The notes below the pieces were generated by a model. That model was not told the origin of the DNA. It worked only from the letters and a program-made list of their open reading frames with translations, and made no database searches. From the NCBI RefSeq assembly GCF_019343195.1, contig NZ_RPHB01000002.1:124001-188000 (forward strand): a stretch of 64,000 nucleotides of DNA, read 5' to 3'. A program made the position numbers and the translations under genes. How positions within the stretch are numbered: the stretch's first letter is position 1; each line of letters begins with the position of its first letter. This document shows, piece by piece, positions 1-8,197 of this stretch. The stretch comes from Arthrospiribacter ruber. GTDB taxonomy: Bacteria > Bacteroidota > Bacteroidia > Cytophagales > Cyclobacteriaceae.

Positions 1-914
1 ATCTCTTCAAATCGAAAGAAGAGATTGAAACGGAGATCAGCGAAATCCAAGAAACGCTATTTCATTACGACACGCAGAACCAAGAGATTTTCTCCCAGCA
101 AACTGCCGCGATACATAATAAGCATGAATTGATACGACTGGTCAAAGCACTACGTACGGCCAAAGAGTTGAAAAACATTATTGCAATTAATGGCTACGAA
201 GGTCTGGGAGAATTAGTGGACTTCGCCGTGCTGAACCGCCTACTCTTGGAAGCGCAAAGCCGATTGGATAATCTAAACTTTATAGAAAGCCTAGAGAGTA
301 GTGACGAAACCCGCAACCTGTTAGACGCAGCACTGGAAGATATCATTTTCCAATTTATTAAAGTAGGTGAAGAGGAATTACGATTGGCAGATGAATACAA
401 AGACCAACTTCGCAAAACAAGGGAAGCCTTACAACAAAATTTTGACACAGGTGATCCTGATTTTATTAGTTTAAAAGAAGAGCTGCAAAGGATCTTCCGA
501 AAGAAAAACCTATCGGAAACCAATCAGGAAGACATGGTGGAAAATATGCAACTGCTCCGCAAAATATATGATCAGGCTAAAGAACTGAATCGTAAAAATG
601 CCTTGCTACGGGCAAAGTATAATCATGATGAGAAATATGCTCGAATTCATAAGCGTTTGACAGAGAAAGGAACTTTGTCGGCTAAAGAAATGCAGTTGCA
701 TCGAGCTTTGATGCAAGTGAAGTTTGAAGTAGACGAAAAACTGGAAGGTCAGGAAGATATTTTAGAAAATCAAGCCTGGTTTGATCGTTATGTTGTCAAA
801 CTAGTCGCTCAACAGTTTGTACTGAAAGAAAAAATGGAACTGGACGCTGCCACGCGTCAAAACATAAGTAATTTGATTGGGAAAGAATATTACCAATTAC
901 GCGGAAATATATAA
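1..914 (+). CDS. hsdR: Type I restriction endonuclease subunit R, C-terminal part
   Basis: The reading frame is open from the first bases of the window, so this is the 3' end of a longer gene; any start codon inside the window would be artificial. About 303 residues are visible. They are mostly charged, heptad-rich helices, as in the C-terminal helical domain with which HsdR docks onto the HsdM-HsdS core; the nuclease and helicase domains lie upstream. HsdR is the ATP-dependent translocase and nuclease of type I restriction systems. It ends 3 bp before the hsdM start, so the two are cotranscribed. The call rests on position directly before hsdM/hsdS and on the helical tail, not on a visible catalytic motif. 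Confidence 0.85.
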   Translation, partial: LFKSKEEIETEISEIQETLFHYDTQNQEIFSQQTAAIHNKHELIRLVKALRTAKELKNIIAINGYEGLGELVDFAVLNRLLLEAQSRLDNLNFIESLESSDETRNLLDAALEDIIFQFIKVGEEELRLADEYKDQLRKTREALQQNFDTGDPDFISLKEELQRIFRKKNLSETNQEDMVENMQLLRKIYDQAKELNRKNALLRAKYNHDEKYARIHKRLTEKGTLSAKEMQLHRALMQVKFEVDEKLEGQEDILENQAWFDRYVVKLVAQQFVLKEKMELDAATRQNISNLIGKEYYQLRGNI

Positions 915-917
915 AAC

Positions 918-2564
918 ATGACACACGATATTACCTATACCACGAAAACCAAACAACTGATTGATAGCCTGAAAAGCGTATGTGCCAATTACGGTTTGGG
1001 CAACGATGGTAATGAATTTAAAATTATCACACAAGTATTTCTATATAAGTTCTTAAACGATAAATTCCGGTTCGAAGTAAAAAGACTGCGACCCGAAATA
1101 GCGGATAACAAAGAGTTCTACCAGAACCTGAAAAATCTATACGATACCCAAAGTGATAAGTATGAGCTATTGATGGACTTATTGGATGAAAATGTGCCGC
1201 GCCTGAAACCTCATCAACTGATTTCGCATTTGTACAACACACAGAATTCCGATGATTTTGCCCAAACTTTTGACGACACCTTACGGGATATTGGTGTCGA
1301 GAATGCAGATGTGTTTTCTATCAAATCGTTTTCGGGTGCGAAAGATAGATTATTCGATGAACTAAGTAATTATATCACAGATTCATCGCAACGGGACGAC
1401 TTTTGTAAGGCTCTGGTCAACAAACTGTTTGAGTTTAGTTTCGAAGAGAGCTTTGAAGACTACTTTACGGAGAAATACGATTTCTTTAAAGATATTTTCG
1501 AGTATCTTATCAAGGACTACAACTCTGATTCGGGAGGGAAATATGCCGAGTATTATACACCCAATGCTGTAGCCCGTATCATTGCCAATATCTTGGTAGA
1601 AGGTGATGTTAAGAAGGCGCGCTGTTATGACCCTAGTGTGGGATCAGGTTCCCTATTGATGTCTTTGGCACACAATATCGGCGAAGATCGATGCACCATT
1701 TATTCAGAGGATATTTCGCAGAAATCGAGCACGATGCTGCGATTAAATTTGATTTTAAACAATTTGACACACAGCATTCCGAATGTGATCAAGACCAATA
1801 CCATTGCGCAGCCGTACTATCTGGAAAAGCAAAAGTTTGATTACATTGTGTCCAATCCCCCCTTTAAGCTGGATTTCTCAGATTTTAGAGAGCATCTAGA
1901 TACCGATCGTTTCAAAGAACGCTTTTTTGCAGGTATCCCGAAGGTACCCAAAGCGAAAAAAGAGTCGATGGCGATTTACTTGCTCTTTATACAGCATATT
2001 ATGTATAGCCTTAGCGAAAACGGCAAGGCCGCTATTGTTGTACCGACAGGATTTATTACCGCACAAAGCGGTATTGAGAAAAAAATACGTGAAAGACTCA
2101 TTGACAAGGGATGGTTGCGAGGGATAGTTAGTATGCCAAGCAATATTTTTGCCAGTACGGGTACAAATGTATCGGTGATTTTTATAGATAAGCAAGCAGG
2201 TAGAGAACAGATCGTGTTGATGGATGCCAGTAAATTGGGTGAAACGGTCAAGGAAGGCAAAAATCAGCGTACGGTACTCACACGGGAAGAAGAAGCAAGG
2301 ATTGTCAACACCTTTCATAATAAGGAAGTAGTAGAAGACCTGAGTGTGATTGTCAATGCTGATGAGGTAAAAGAGAAAAACTATAGCTTCTCTGCAGGTC
2401 AATATTTTGAGGTGAAGATAGAGTATGTGGATATCACGCCAGAAGAATTTTCTGATAAAATGAATGGATTTGAAACTCGATTAGCTGAACTTTTTAAAGA
2501 AGGAAATAAGTTGGATGTGGAAATTCAGAAACAGTTGAAAGGATTGGAGTATGAAAGAAACTAA
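918..2564 (+). CDS. hsdM: Type I restriction-modification DNA methyltransferase subunit M
   Basis: A 548-residue N6-adenine DNA methyltransferase. The N-terminal helical HsdM domain (about 1-190) is followed by the Rossmann core. The SAM-binding motif I reads DPSVGSGS (residues 238-245) and catalytic motif IV is intact as NPPF (313-316). The C-terminal roughly 80 residues form the helical tail that contacts HsdS. Length and motif order are normal for HsdM. It protects host DNA and forms the M2S1 core. Its end overlaps the hsdS start by 14 bp, which suggests translational coupling. Confidence 0.95.
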   Translation: MTHDITYTTKTKQLIDSLKSVCANYGLGNDGNEFKIITQVFLYKFLNDKFRFEVKRLRPEIADNKEFYQNLKNLYDTQSDKYELLMDLLDENVPRLKPHQLISHLYNTQNSDDFAQTFDDTLRDIGVENADVFSIKSFSGAKDRLFDELSNYITDSSQRDDFCKALVNKLFEFSFEESFEDYFTEKYDFFKDIFEYLIKDYNSDSGGKYAEYYTPNAVARIIANILVEGDVKKARCYDPSVGSGSLLMSLAHNIGEDRCTIYSEDISQKSSTMLRLNLILNNLTHSIPNVIKTNTIAQPYYLEKQKFDYIVSNPPFKLDFSDFREHLDTDRFKERFFAGIPKVPKAKKESMAIYLLFIQHIMYSLSENGKAAIVVPTGFITAQSGIEKKIRERLIDKGWLRGIVSMPSNIFASTGTNVSVIFIDKQAGREQIVLMDASKLGETVKEGKNQRTVLTREEEARIVNTFHNKEVVEDLSVIVNADEVKEKNYSFSAGQYFEVKIEYVDITPEEFSDKMNGFETRLAELFKEGNKLDVEIQKQLKGLEYERN

Positions 2565-4569
2565 ATTATCTTTATTTATCGAAGAAATCTCAATGGGACC
2601 ATTTGGCTCTGATATAAAAGTTGATAACTTTATTGATTTTGGAGTACCGGTCTTAAATGGCTCAAATTTAAATAGTCATAAATTAGTTGAGGTAGGGTTT
2701 AACTATGTTTCTGAAGAAAAAGCAAATAAATTAGGTAAAGCAAATGCTAAAAGAGGTGATGTTGTAATAACTCATCGAGGAACTTTAGGTCAAGTAGCCT
2801 ATATACCAGAAGATTCAAAATTTGACAGATATGTTATTTCTCAAAGTCAATTTAGAGTTAGATTTAAATCGTCTGTAAATCCCATCTATTTCTCGTACTT
2901 AATGAGAACTAAGTATGGACAAGAAAAATTGCTATCATTTAAAAATCACGTTGGTGTACCTGCTTTAGCTCAAGCTACAACTAATTTTAAAAATTTAGAG
3001 TTACATATTCACAATATAGCAACTCAACAAAAAATAGTTGAGGTACTCTCTGCTTTAGACGATAAGATTGAACTAAATAATAAAATCAATGAGGAGCTGG
3101 AGCAAATGGCAAAAACGCTGTATAATTATTGGTTTGTGCAGTTTGATTTTCCGAATGAGACCGGTAAACCTTATAAATCTTCCGGTGGTAAGATGGTGTA
3201 TAATCAAGTGTTGAAAAGAGAGATTCCGGAGGGATGGGAAGTTCAGGTGTTTAGTGATTGGATCAAGGAGACCAAGGCTGGAGATTGGGGAAAAGACATG
3301 GAAGAAGGAAACTATACCGAAAGAGTCTATTGTGTTAGAGGAGCGGATATCAATGGACTTAATGGAAAAGGAGAAGTAAAAGCGCCACAACGGTTTATTT
3401 TGAAAAATAATTTGTCAAAAGCGCTAAAATCAAATGATTTCATTATAGAGATATCAGGTGGTAGTCCAACCCAATCTACAGGGAGAATTGCTTTATTGAC
3501 TAATAAGACCTTTGAGAGATTTGATACGGGTGTTATTTGTTCGAACTTTTGTAAAGCGATATCTTTAAAACACGAAAATTATATATTCAATTTTCAGAAA
3601 GAATGGCAACGCCTATATGATGCAGGTGTTTTCTTTGGATATGAAGGCAAAACAAGCGGGATTAAAAATTTCTTATTCGATTCGTTTGTAAATTCCTATA
3701 AAGTTGTTTTACCTCCAAAGGAAATTGTTGAGCAATATTACAACATTGCCCAATGTTTGGAGGAAAAGAAACAAATCAATCTCCAACAAAACCAAGAACT
3801 TGTTCAACTCCGGGATTGGCTATTGCCTATGTTGATGAATGGACAAGTAAAAGTTAGTGACAATTACGATATAGAAAGTGATCCTATTTTAATTGCTGCA
3901 GAACCGGACGTATGCTATGGTGACACAGAACATTTAGATATCCCCTCCAACAGAAAAGGATTTGCACGGCAAGTTTTAGCTGGAAAAGTTGTGTCAGTAT
4001 TTAAGGATGATCCCAACTTTTCCAATATCAAATTTCAAAAAGTCCAGTTCCTGGCTGAACATATCATCGAGGCAGACTTGAACCAAAATTATTACTACCA
4101 GGCTGCAGGTCCGTATGATAACGCTTTTATGAAATCTATATATGGCCATTTCAAAATGCAGAAATGGTTTGACTCGCAAAATCTACGCTTCATTTCTTTA
4201 ACAAAAGAGGAAAAAATAGAAGGATATTATCAAGGTTATTTTGCCCCTGCACAGGAGCGATTGGAAAGATTATTTAATCTGCTTTATCAAACCACTGAAG
4301 CGGAAGTAGAGATAATTGCAACTATCTATGCCGTATGGAACAACAGAATTATTCAGGGAACGTCGATATCAGATAATGAATTGATTGAGGACTTTTATAA
4401 ATGGAGCGATCGGAAAAAGCAATATACCAGGGATCAAATATTGTTTGGATTAAAGTGGTTAAGAGATAATAATTTGGAGCCAAAAGGGTTTGGAAAGTTA
4501 ATAAAGAAAGCGAAAAATAAAAATAATGACTTTACACGAAGCGATACAAAAAGTATTAAACGAAAATAA
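2551..4569 (+). CDS. hsdS: Type I specificity subunit S with a 240-residue C-terminal extension
   Basis: A 672-residue protein, while HsdS is usually about 400-450. Two target recognition domains (about 1-150 and 225-390) are separated by a conserved helical spacer (about 155-215, with the TQQKIVEVLSALDDKI and LYNYWF segments) and followed by a second helical repeat ending LLPMLMNGQ near residue 430. These choose the two halves of the recognition site. Residues about 440-672 are an extra domain. The stretch with KFQKVQFLAEH and AAGPYDN resembles the SocA/Panacea (DUF4065-like) fold, though that match is from memory and uncertain. The 3' end overlaps the next gene by 44 bp. Confidence 0.9.
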   Translation: MKETKLSLFIEEISMGPFGSDIKVDNFIDFGVPVLNGSNLNSHKLVEVGFNYVSEEKANKLGKANAKRGDVVITHRGTLGQVAYIPEDSKFDRYVISQSQFRVRFKSSVNPIYFSYLMRTKYGQEKLLSFKNHVGVPALAQATTNFKNLELHIHNIATQQKIVEVLSALDDKIELNNKINEELEQMAKTLYNYWFVQFDFPNETGKPYKSSGGKMVYNQVLKREIPEGWEVQVFSDWIKETKAGDWGKDMEEGNYTERVYCVRGADINGLNGKGEVKAPQRFILKNNLSKALKSNDFIIEISGGSPTQSTGRIALLTNKTFERFDTGVICSNFCKAISLKHENYIFNFQKEWQRLYDAGVFFGYEGKTSGIKNFLFDSFVNSYKVVLPPKEIVEQYYNIAQCLEEKKQINLQQNQELVQLRDWLLPMLMNGQVKVSDNYDIESDPILIAAEPDVCYGDTEHLDIPSNRKGFARQVLAGKVVSVFKDDPNFSNIKFQKVQFLAEHIIEADLNQNYYYQAAGPYDNAFMKSIYGHFKMQKWFDSQNLRFISLTKEEKIEGYYQGYFAPAQERLERLFNLLYQTTEAEVEIIATIYAVWNNRIIQGTSISDNELIEDFYKWSDRKKQYTRDQILFGLKWLRDNNLEPKGFGKLIKKAKNKNNDFTRSDTKSIKRK

Positions 4570-7324
4570 TCGTCCTATGCGGGCGAAAGAAATTGCTTCA
4601 GCAATAAATAGCAATGGATATTATTTGCGAAGTGATAGAGAGCCCCTAAAGGTTAATCAAATATACGCTCGTGTAAAAAACTACCCATCTCTTTTCCAGA
4701 ATGTAAATGGACATATTGTCCTAGTGCATGATTACTATTGGAAAAATATATTGACAAGCTATGATTACCTAACTCATGTCCTGAGGGGTATATTTATTCA
4801 AGCTGACATACAGTTTATTATAGCTGTCTTGTTTTATTACAAAAGGCTCTTAGATATTAATCATCGTTCAGGCCGTAATTATCCATTGGACTTTGATAAG
4901 CACCTATTAAATTCTTTGGCCGGTCTTATCGATGGTGGTCGGTCACTAATTCAAGGGCTTAAATCTTTGGAAGATTATTTCATTGCGCCGGAAGGAGTAT
5001 TCGAAGAATGTTCTCGATTGCTTTCAAAACTTGATAAATCGAAAATTCAAGAAATATGGCATTTCGTCAAACAAATAGATACAAAACATTTAAGTGATGA
5101 TGAATTCGGTAACATATATGAATATCTAATCACCATAGTATCGTTAGATGGTAATAGATCATCTCTCAATCATACGCCTTATAGTTTGCGAGAATTAATG
5201 GTGGAGTTGTTGGATGTAAAAAATGGGGCATCCCTATATGATCCTGTAGCTGGAATAGGCAGCTTACTTATTGAAGCCTCACTTAAAGCATATGATGGTT
5301 TTTATGCTTATGGATCAGAAATTAACAGACGTATAGCTCAACTGGGCAATATGAATCTTGCAATGCACGGTTTAAATGTGCGCATTGAGGCTGAAGATTG
5401 TTTCGGTCAAATAAATAACCAAAAAGAATTCGATTATATCATAGCTGACTTACCTGCAAATGGCATTACAAATTCTTTGGAGTACTTTGAGCTTTATAGC
5501 CAATATAACCTTCCTGCTCCTAAATCGGGAAAAAGTTTCGGAGCAATGGTGTTGTTTGCATTGTCTAAATTGAAAGCAACTGGTAAAGCAGTGTTAACAG
5601 TATCAGATGGATTTCTAGTAAAAAAAGGGATAGAACAAAGAATTAGAGAGTTATTAATACAAAGCGATGTTATAGAAACTGTAATTAGTCTTCCTTATGG
5701 TACGTTGCGCCCCTATACTGATGCTAAGTCTTCAATACTTATTCTTAATAAAAACAAGACTAGACAATTACGTAATCGCGTCCACTTTATAACAGCTAAT
5801 ATTAGCGATCAAACCGCAAAATCTGTGATTTTGGACAATGACGAGATTATTCGTTTATATGTTGCAAAAGACACGTTTGATAAGAATGCACAATTAGTAC
5901 ACTTTGAAGATCTAAGACCAGATGCAAATTTATTGGCGGAATCTTATGATGCGCAATTCTTGCTTGCCAATACAATGCTAAAGGAAGGGAAAGCAAGGTT
6001 TTTGGCTGATTTGGTGCACATAAAAGCAGGTATCAATCCTGAGAAATCTTTTATTCATAAGGACGGAGATATCCCTCTAATTAAAGTAGAGAAGTTATCA
6101 AAAGATATCCTAGATAGTAATCTAAACATTCAAAATATTGAAGGTATTAGTGATCAGCTTAAATATGAGCGAAATATAGTATCTGAGGAATGTATATTAG
6201 TAGCTCGTATTGGTGATAACTTAAAGGCAACAATTTTTAAGCCTACAAATGAAACTCCAAGAATTTTACCTCATAACAACGTATATGTGCTTATTCCAAA
6301 TAATAGAATGGAATTAAGTATTGAGTATTTATATTATCAACTTCACTCCACTTTCATTCAAGATCAAATCGAAAGGCGCAAGTTAGGCGCGGTAATGCCT
6401 TATATCAGCATAGCGGGCCTTAAGGAAACTGTTATACCATATATGACTTTAGATTCGCAGAATGAGTTTGTGCAATCACAAAAAGCTAATCTAATATCAG
6501 AGGAAAGAAAACGAGTTGAAGATCGTATTAAAGCATTAGGGTATAAAGAGGAAACCAAACAGGCTGAGGCGGATGTTATTAAAATACTAACACATCAGTT
6601 AAGACCAACCTTTTCAGGATTAAATGGCATTAGCCAACGTATAGAACGAATTGTAAAAAGGGAAGATATTGGCCAATTAAAAGAATACGACAAAATTGAA
6701 TTAGATGTTGATCCGGAAATTGAGCAACAAATAGCTGTTCCTGATAATTATACATTAAATCAATTAATAGACAAACTTTCTAAAGAAACACAACATTTAA
6801 GCGATATCCTTACCAATGTTGATAAAGTGATGAATTTTAAATTGTTGCCGGAAGACCTCAAGGAAGCTAATATGTTAGATTTCCTACAAGAATATAAAGA
6901 GCAAAAGGCTGTTGAACAAAACGCTAAGTATAGTATTGAAGTTAAAGGCGATACAGTTACAGTTCTTATCCACAAGCCTTCTTTCAAAGAATTGTTAGAT
7001 CAATTGCTTATTAATGCAGAAAGGCATGCATTTAGTAACAATAGCAAAGCCAACAAGATTATTTTTAACGTCCGGCATTCAAGCAGGAGAAACGTCGTTG
7101 CTATAGAATACTCTAACAACGGAAATGCTTATGAATTAACCCAAAAAGATTTTATAACGGCGTTTGAGAAAGGAAACAAAAGTAAGGGTTCAGGCATCGG
7201 AGGAAATTATATAAGTAGAGTTGTTGAAGCACACAAAGGAAAACTTATTATAGAGGAAAAAAATAAAAAGGGTTTCTCTTTAACCATTGAATTACCAACA
7301 CCAGATAGCAAAATATATGAATAG
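4526..7324 (+). CDS. HARE-HTH / pseudo-HsdM / HsdS-like TRD / histidine kinase fusion protein
   Basis: A 932-residue multidomain protein starting at the ATG inside the end of hsdS. Residues 1-65 look like a HARE-type winged helix (MRAKEIASAIN). Residues about 75-430 follow HsdM: motif I is DPVAGIG (239-245), but the catalytic NPPF is replaced by DLPA (308-311), so methylation activity is doubtful. Residues about 470-640 resemble an HsdS target recognition domain. A coiled segment leads to an H-box THQLRP with candidate phospho-acceptor His690. Residues about 820-928 form a HATPase_c domain with an N-box (INAERHAF) and a glycine-rich GSGIGG lid. The next gene is a receiver protein, overlapping by 8 bp. 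The likely role is a DNA- or methylation-state sensor kinase; that role is inference. Confidence 0.85.
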   Translation: MTLHEAIQKVLNENNRPMRAKEIASAINSNGYYLRSDREPLKVNQIYARVKNYPSLFQNVNGHIVLVHDYYWKNILTSYDYLTHVLRGIFIQADIQFIIAVLFYYKRLLDINHRSGRNYPLDFDKHLLNSLAGLIDGGRSLIQGLKSLEDYFIAPEGVFEECSRLLSKLDKSKIQEIWHFVKQIDTKHLSDDEFGNIYEYLITIVSLDGNRSSLNHTPYSLRELMVELLDVKNGASLYDPVAGIGSLLIEASLKAYDGFYAYGSEINRRIAQLGNMNLAMHGLNVRIEAEDCFGQINNQKEFDYIIADLPANGITNSLEYFELYSQYNLPAPKSGKSFGAMVLFALSKLKATGKAVLTVSDGFLVKKGIEQRIRELLIQSDVIETVISLPYGTLRPYTDAKSSILILNKNKTRQLRNRVHFITANISDQTAKSVILDNDEIIRLYVAKDTFDKNAQLVHFEDLRPDANLLAESYDAQFLLANTMLKEGKARFLADLVHIKAGINPEKSFIHKDGDIPLIKVEKLSKDILDSNLNIQNIEGISDQLKYERNIVSEECILVARIGDNLKATIFKPTNETPRILPHNNVYVLIPNNRMELSIEYLYYQLHSTFIQDQIERRKLGAVMPYISIAGLKETVIPYMTLDSQNEFVQSQKANLISEERKRVEDRIKALGYKEETKQAEADVIKILTHQLRPTFSGLNGISQRIERIVKREDIGQLKEYDKIELDVDPEIEQQIAVPDNYTLNQLIDKLSKETQHLSDILTNVDKVMNFKLLPEDLKEANMLDFLQEYKEQKAVEQNAKYSIEVKGDTVTVLIHKPSFKELLDQLLINAERHAFSNNSKANKIIFNVRHSSRRNVVAIEYSNNGNAYELTQKDFITAFEKGNKSKGSGIGGNYISRVVEAHKGKLIIEEKNKKGFSLTIELPTPDSKIYE

Positions 7325-8192
7325 TATTATTATAGTAGACGACAATCAAGATTTTATTGAAGATTTTAAAAACCAAGCATTTGCCGAAGGGATAACCGTT
7401 GCTCCTGCTAATAGTCTGGAAGGGCTGCAAAAACTATTACCCAAATACGTACATAGATACGCAGCTGTTGTTTTGGATATCAAATGTCTTCTAAAAGATG
7501 ATCAAGCTAAAGAAGATCCTTCTTTTATAACAGCTGCACTTAAATATCTAGACTCCACTGTCCCTAGATTTCCAAGATTTATTTTGACAGGTGACGAATC
7601 AGAATTTGCTACACTTAAAAGATATTATACTGACGAAAGAATGTTTATTAAGAAGCCGGATGATCAACAGAAGCTATTAGATGAGCTTTTATACTGCGTT
7701 CAAAATGCCGAGCCATTGCGAATAAAGCGAGAGAATACTGAAGTTTTTGATGCGTTTGAAAGATCTTTGCTACCTGCCAACAAAGAAATCACTGTTATAA
7801 ATATTATTAAACGTAATGTCGAAAGCGATCCAGCTAATTTCCGTGGCATTATTGGTGATATAAGAGAAACCCATGAGGAGATTTACAAGGCTCTTAATAA
7901 TAGAAACAAAAACGTTGTGCCTGATAGATATATAAATGGAAATGGATCACCAACATTTACCGGCGATTTTTATAAGTATCTTCTTGGAAACCCTGATCAC
8001 AGAAATGGCTTTTTACCGACTTCAACAGTATATCAGGACAGTACAATTTCGTCACATACCAAATTTATTCATGGCGCCTGTAGCGAATATCTTCATGGGA
8101 CATCAAGAACTGGCTATCCTATATCATCCTACACCATAAAAAGTCTGATTAATAGTTTATTGGAGATGATTATTTGGTCAAAACAGTATTAG
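7317..8192 (+). CDS. Response regulator receiver protein with a non-DNA-binding C-terminal domain
   Basis: The ATG at 7317, within the kinase stop (overlap atgaatag), gives 291 residues; an earlier TTG at 7287 is less likely. The receiver domain (1-125) has all key residues: acidic pair D8/D9, phospho-acceptor D54 (VVLDIK), T91 (ILTGDE) and K113 before proline. The rest (about 130-291) has no recognisable winged helix or other DNA-binding output. Its end, with SEYLHGTS and a final hydrophobic helix LLEMIIW, recalls C-terminal domains of abortive-infection or HEPN-like proteins, but I cannot assign it firmly. It is presumably phosphorylated by the upstream fusion kinase. Confidence 0.85.
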   Translation: MNSIIIVDDNQDFIEDFKNQAFAEGITVAPANSLEGLQKLLPKYVHRYAAVVLDIKCLLKDDQAKEDPSFITAALKYLDSTVPRFPRFILTGDESEFATLKRYYTDERMFIKKPDDQQKLLDELLYCVQNAEPLRIKRENTEVFDAFERSLLPANKEITVINIIKRNVESDPANFRGIIGDIRETHEEIYKALNNRNKNVVPDRYINGNGSPTFTGDFYKYLLGNPDHRNGFLPTSTVYQDSTISSHTKFIHGACSEYLHGTSRTGYPISSYTIKSLINSLLEMIIWSKQY

Positions 8193-8197
8193 CAATT

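Noticed and set aside
1896-2402. Long antisense open frame inside hsdM
   Set aside because: It lies opposite a gene with intact motifs, shows no domain and follows from the codon use of hsdM.
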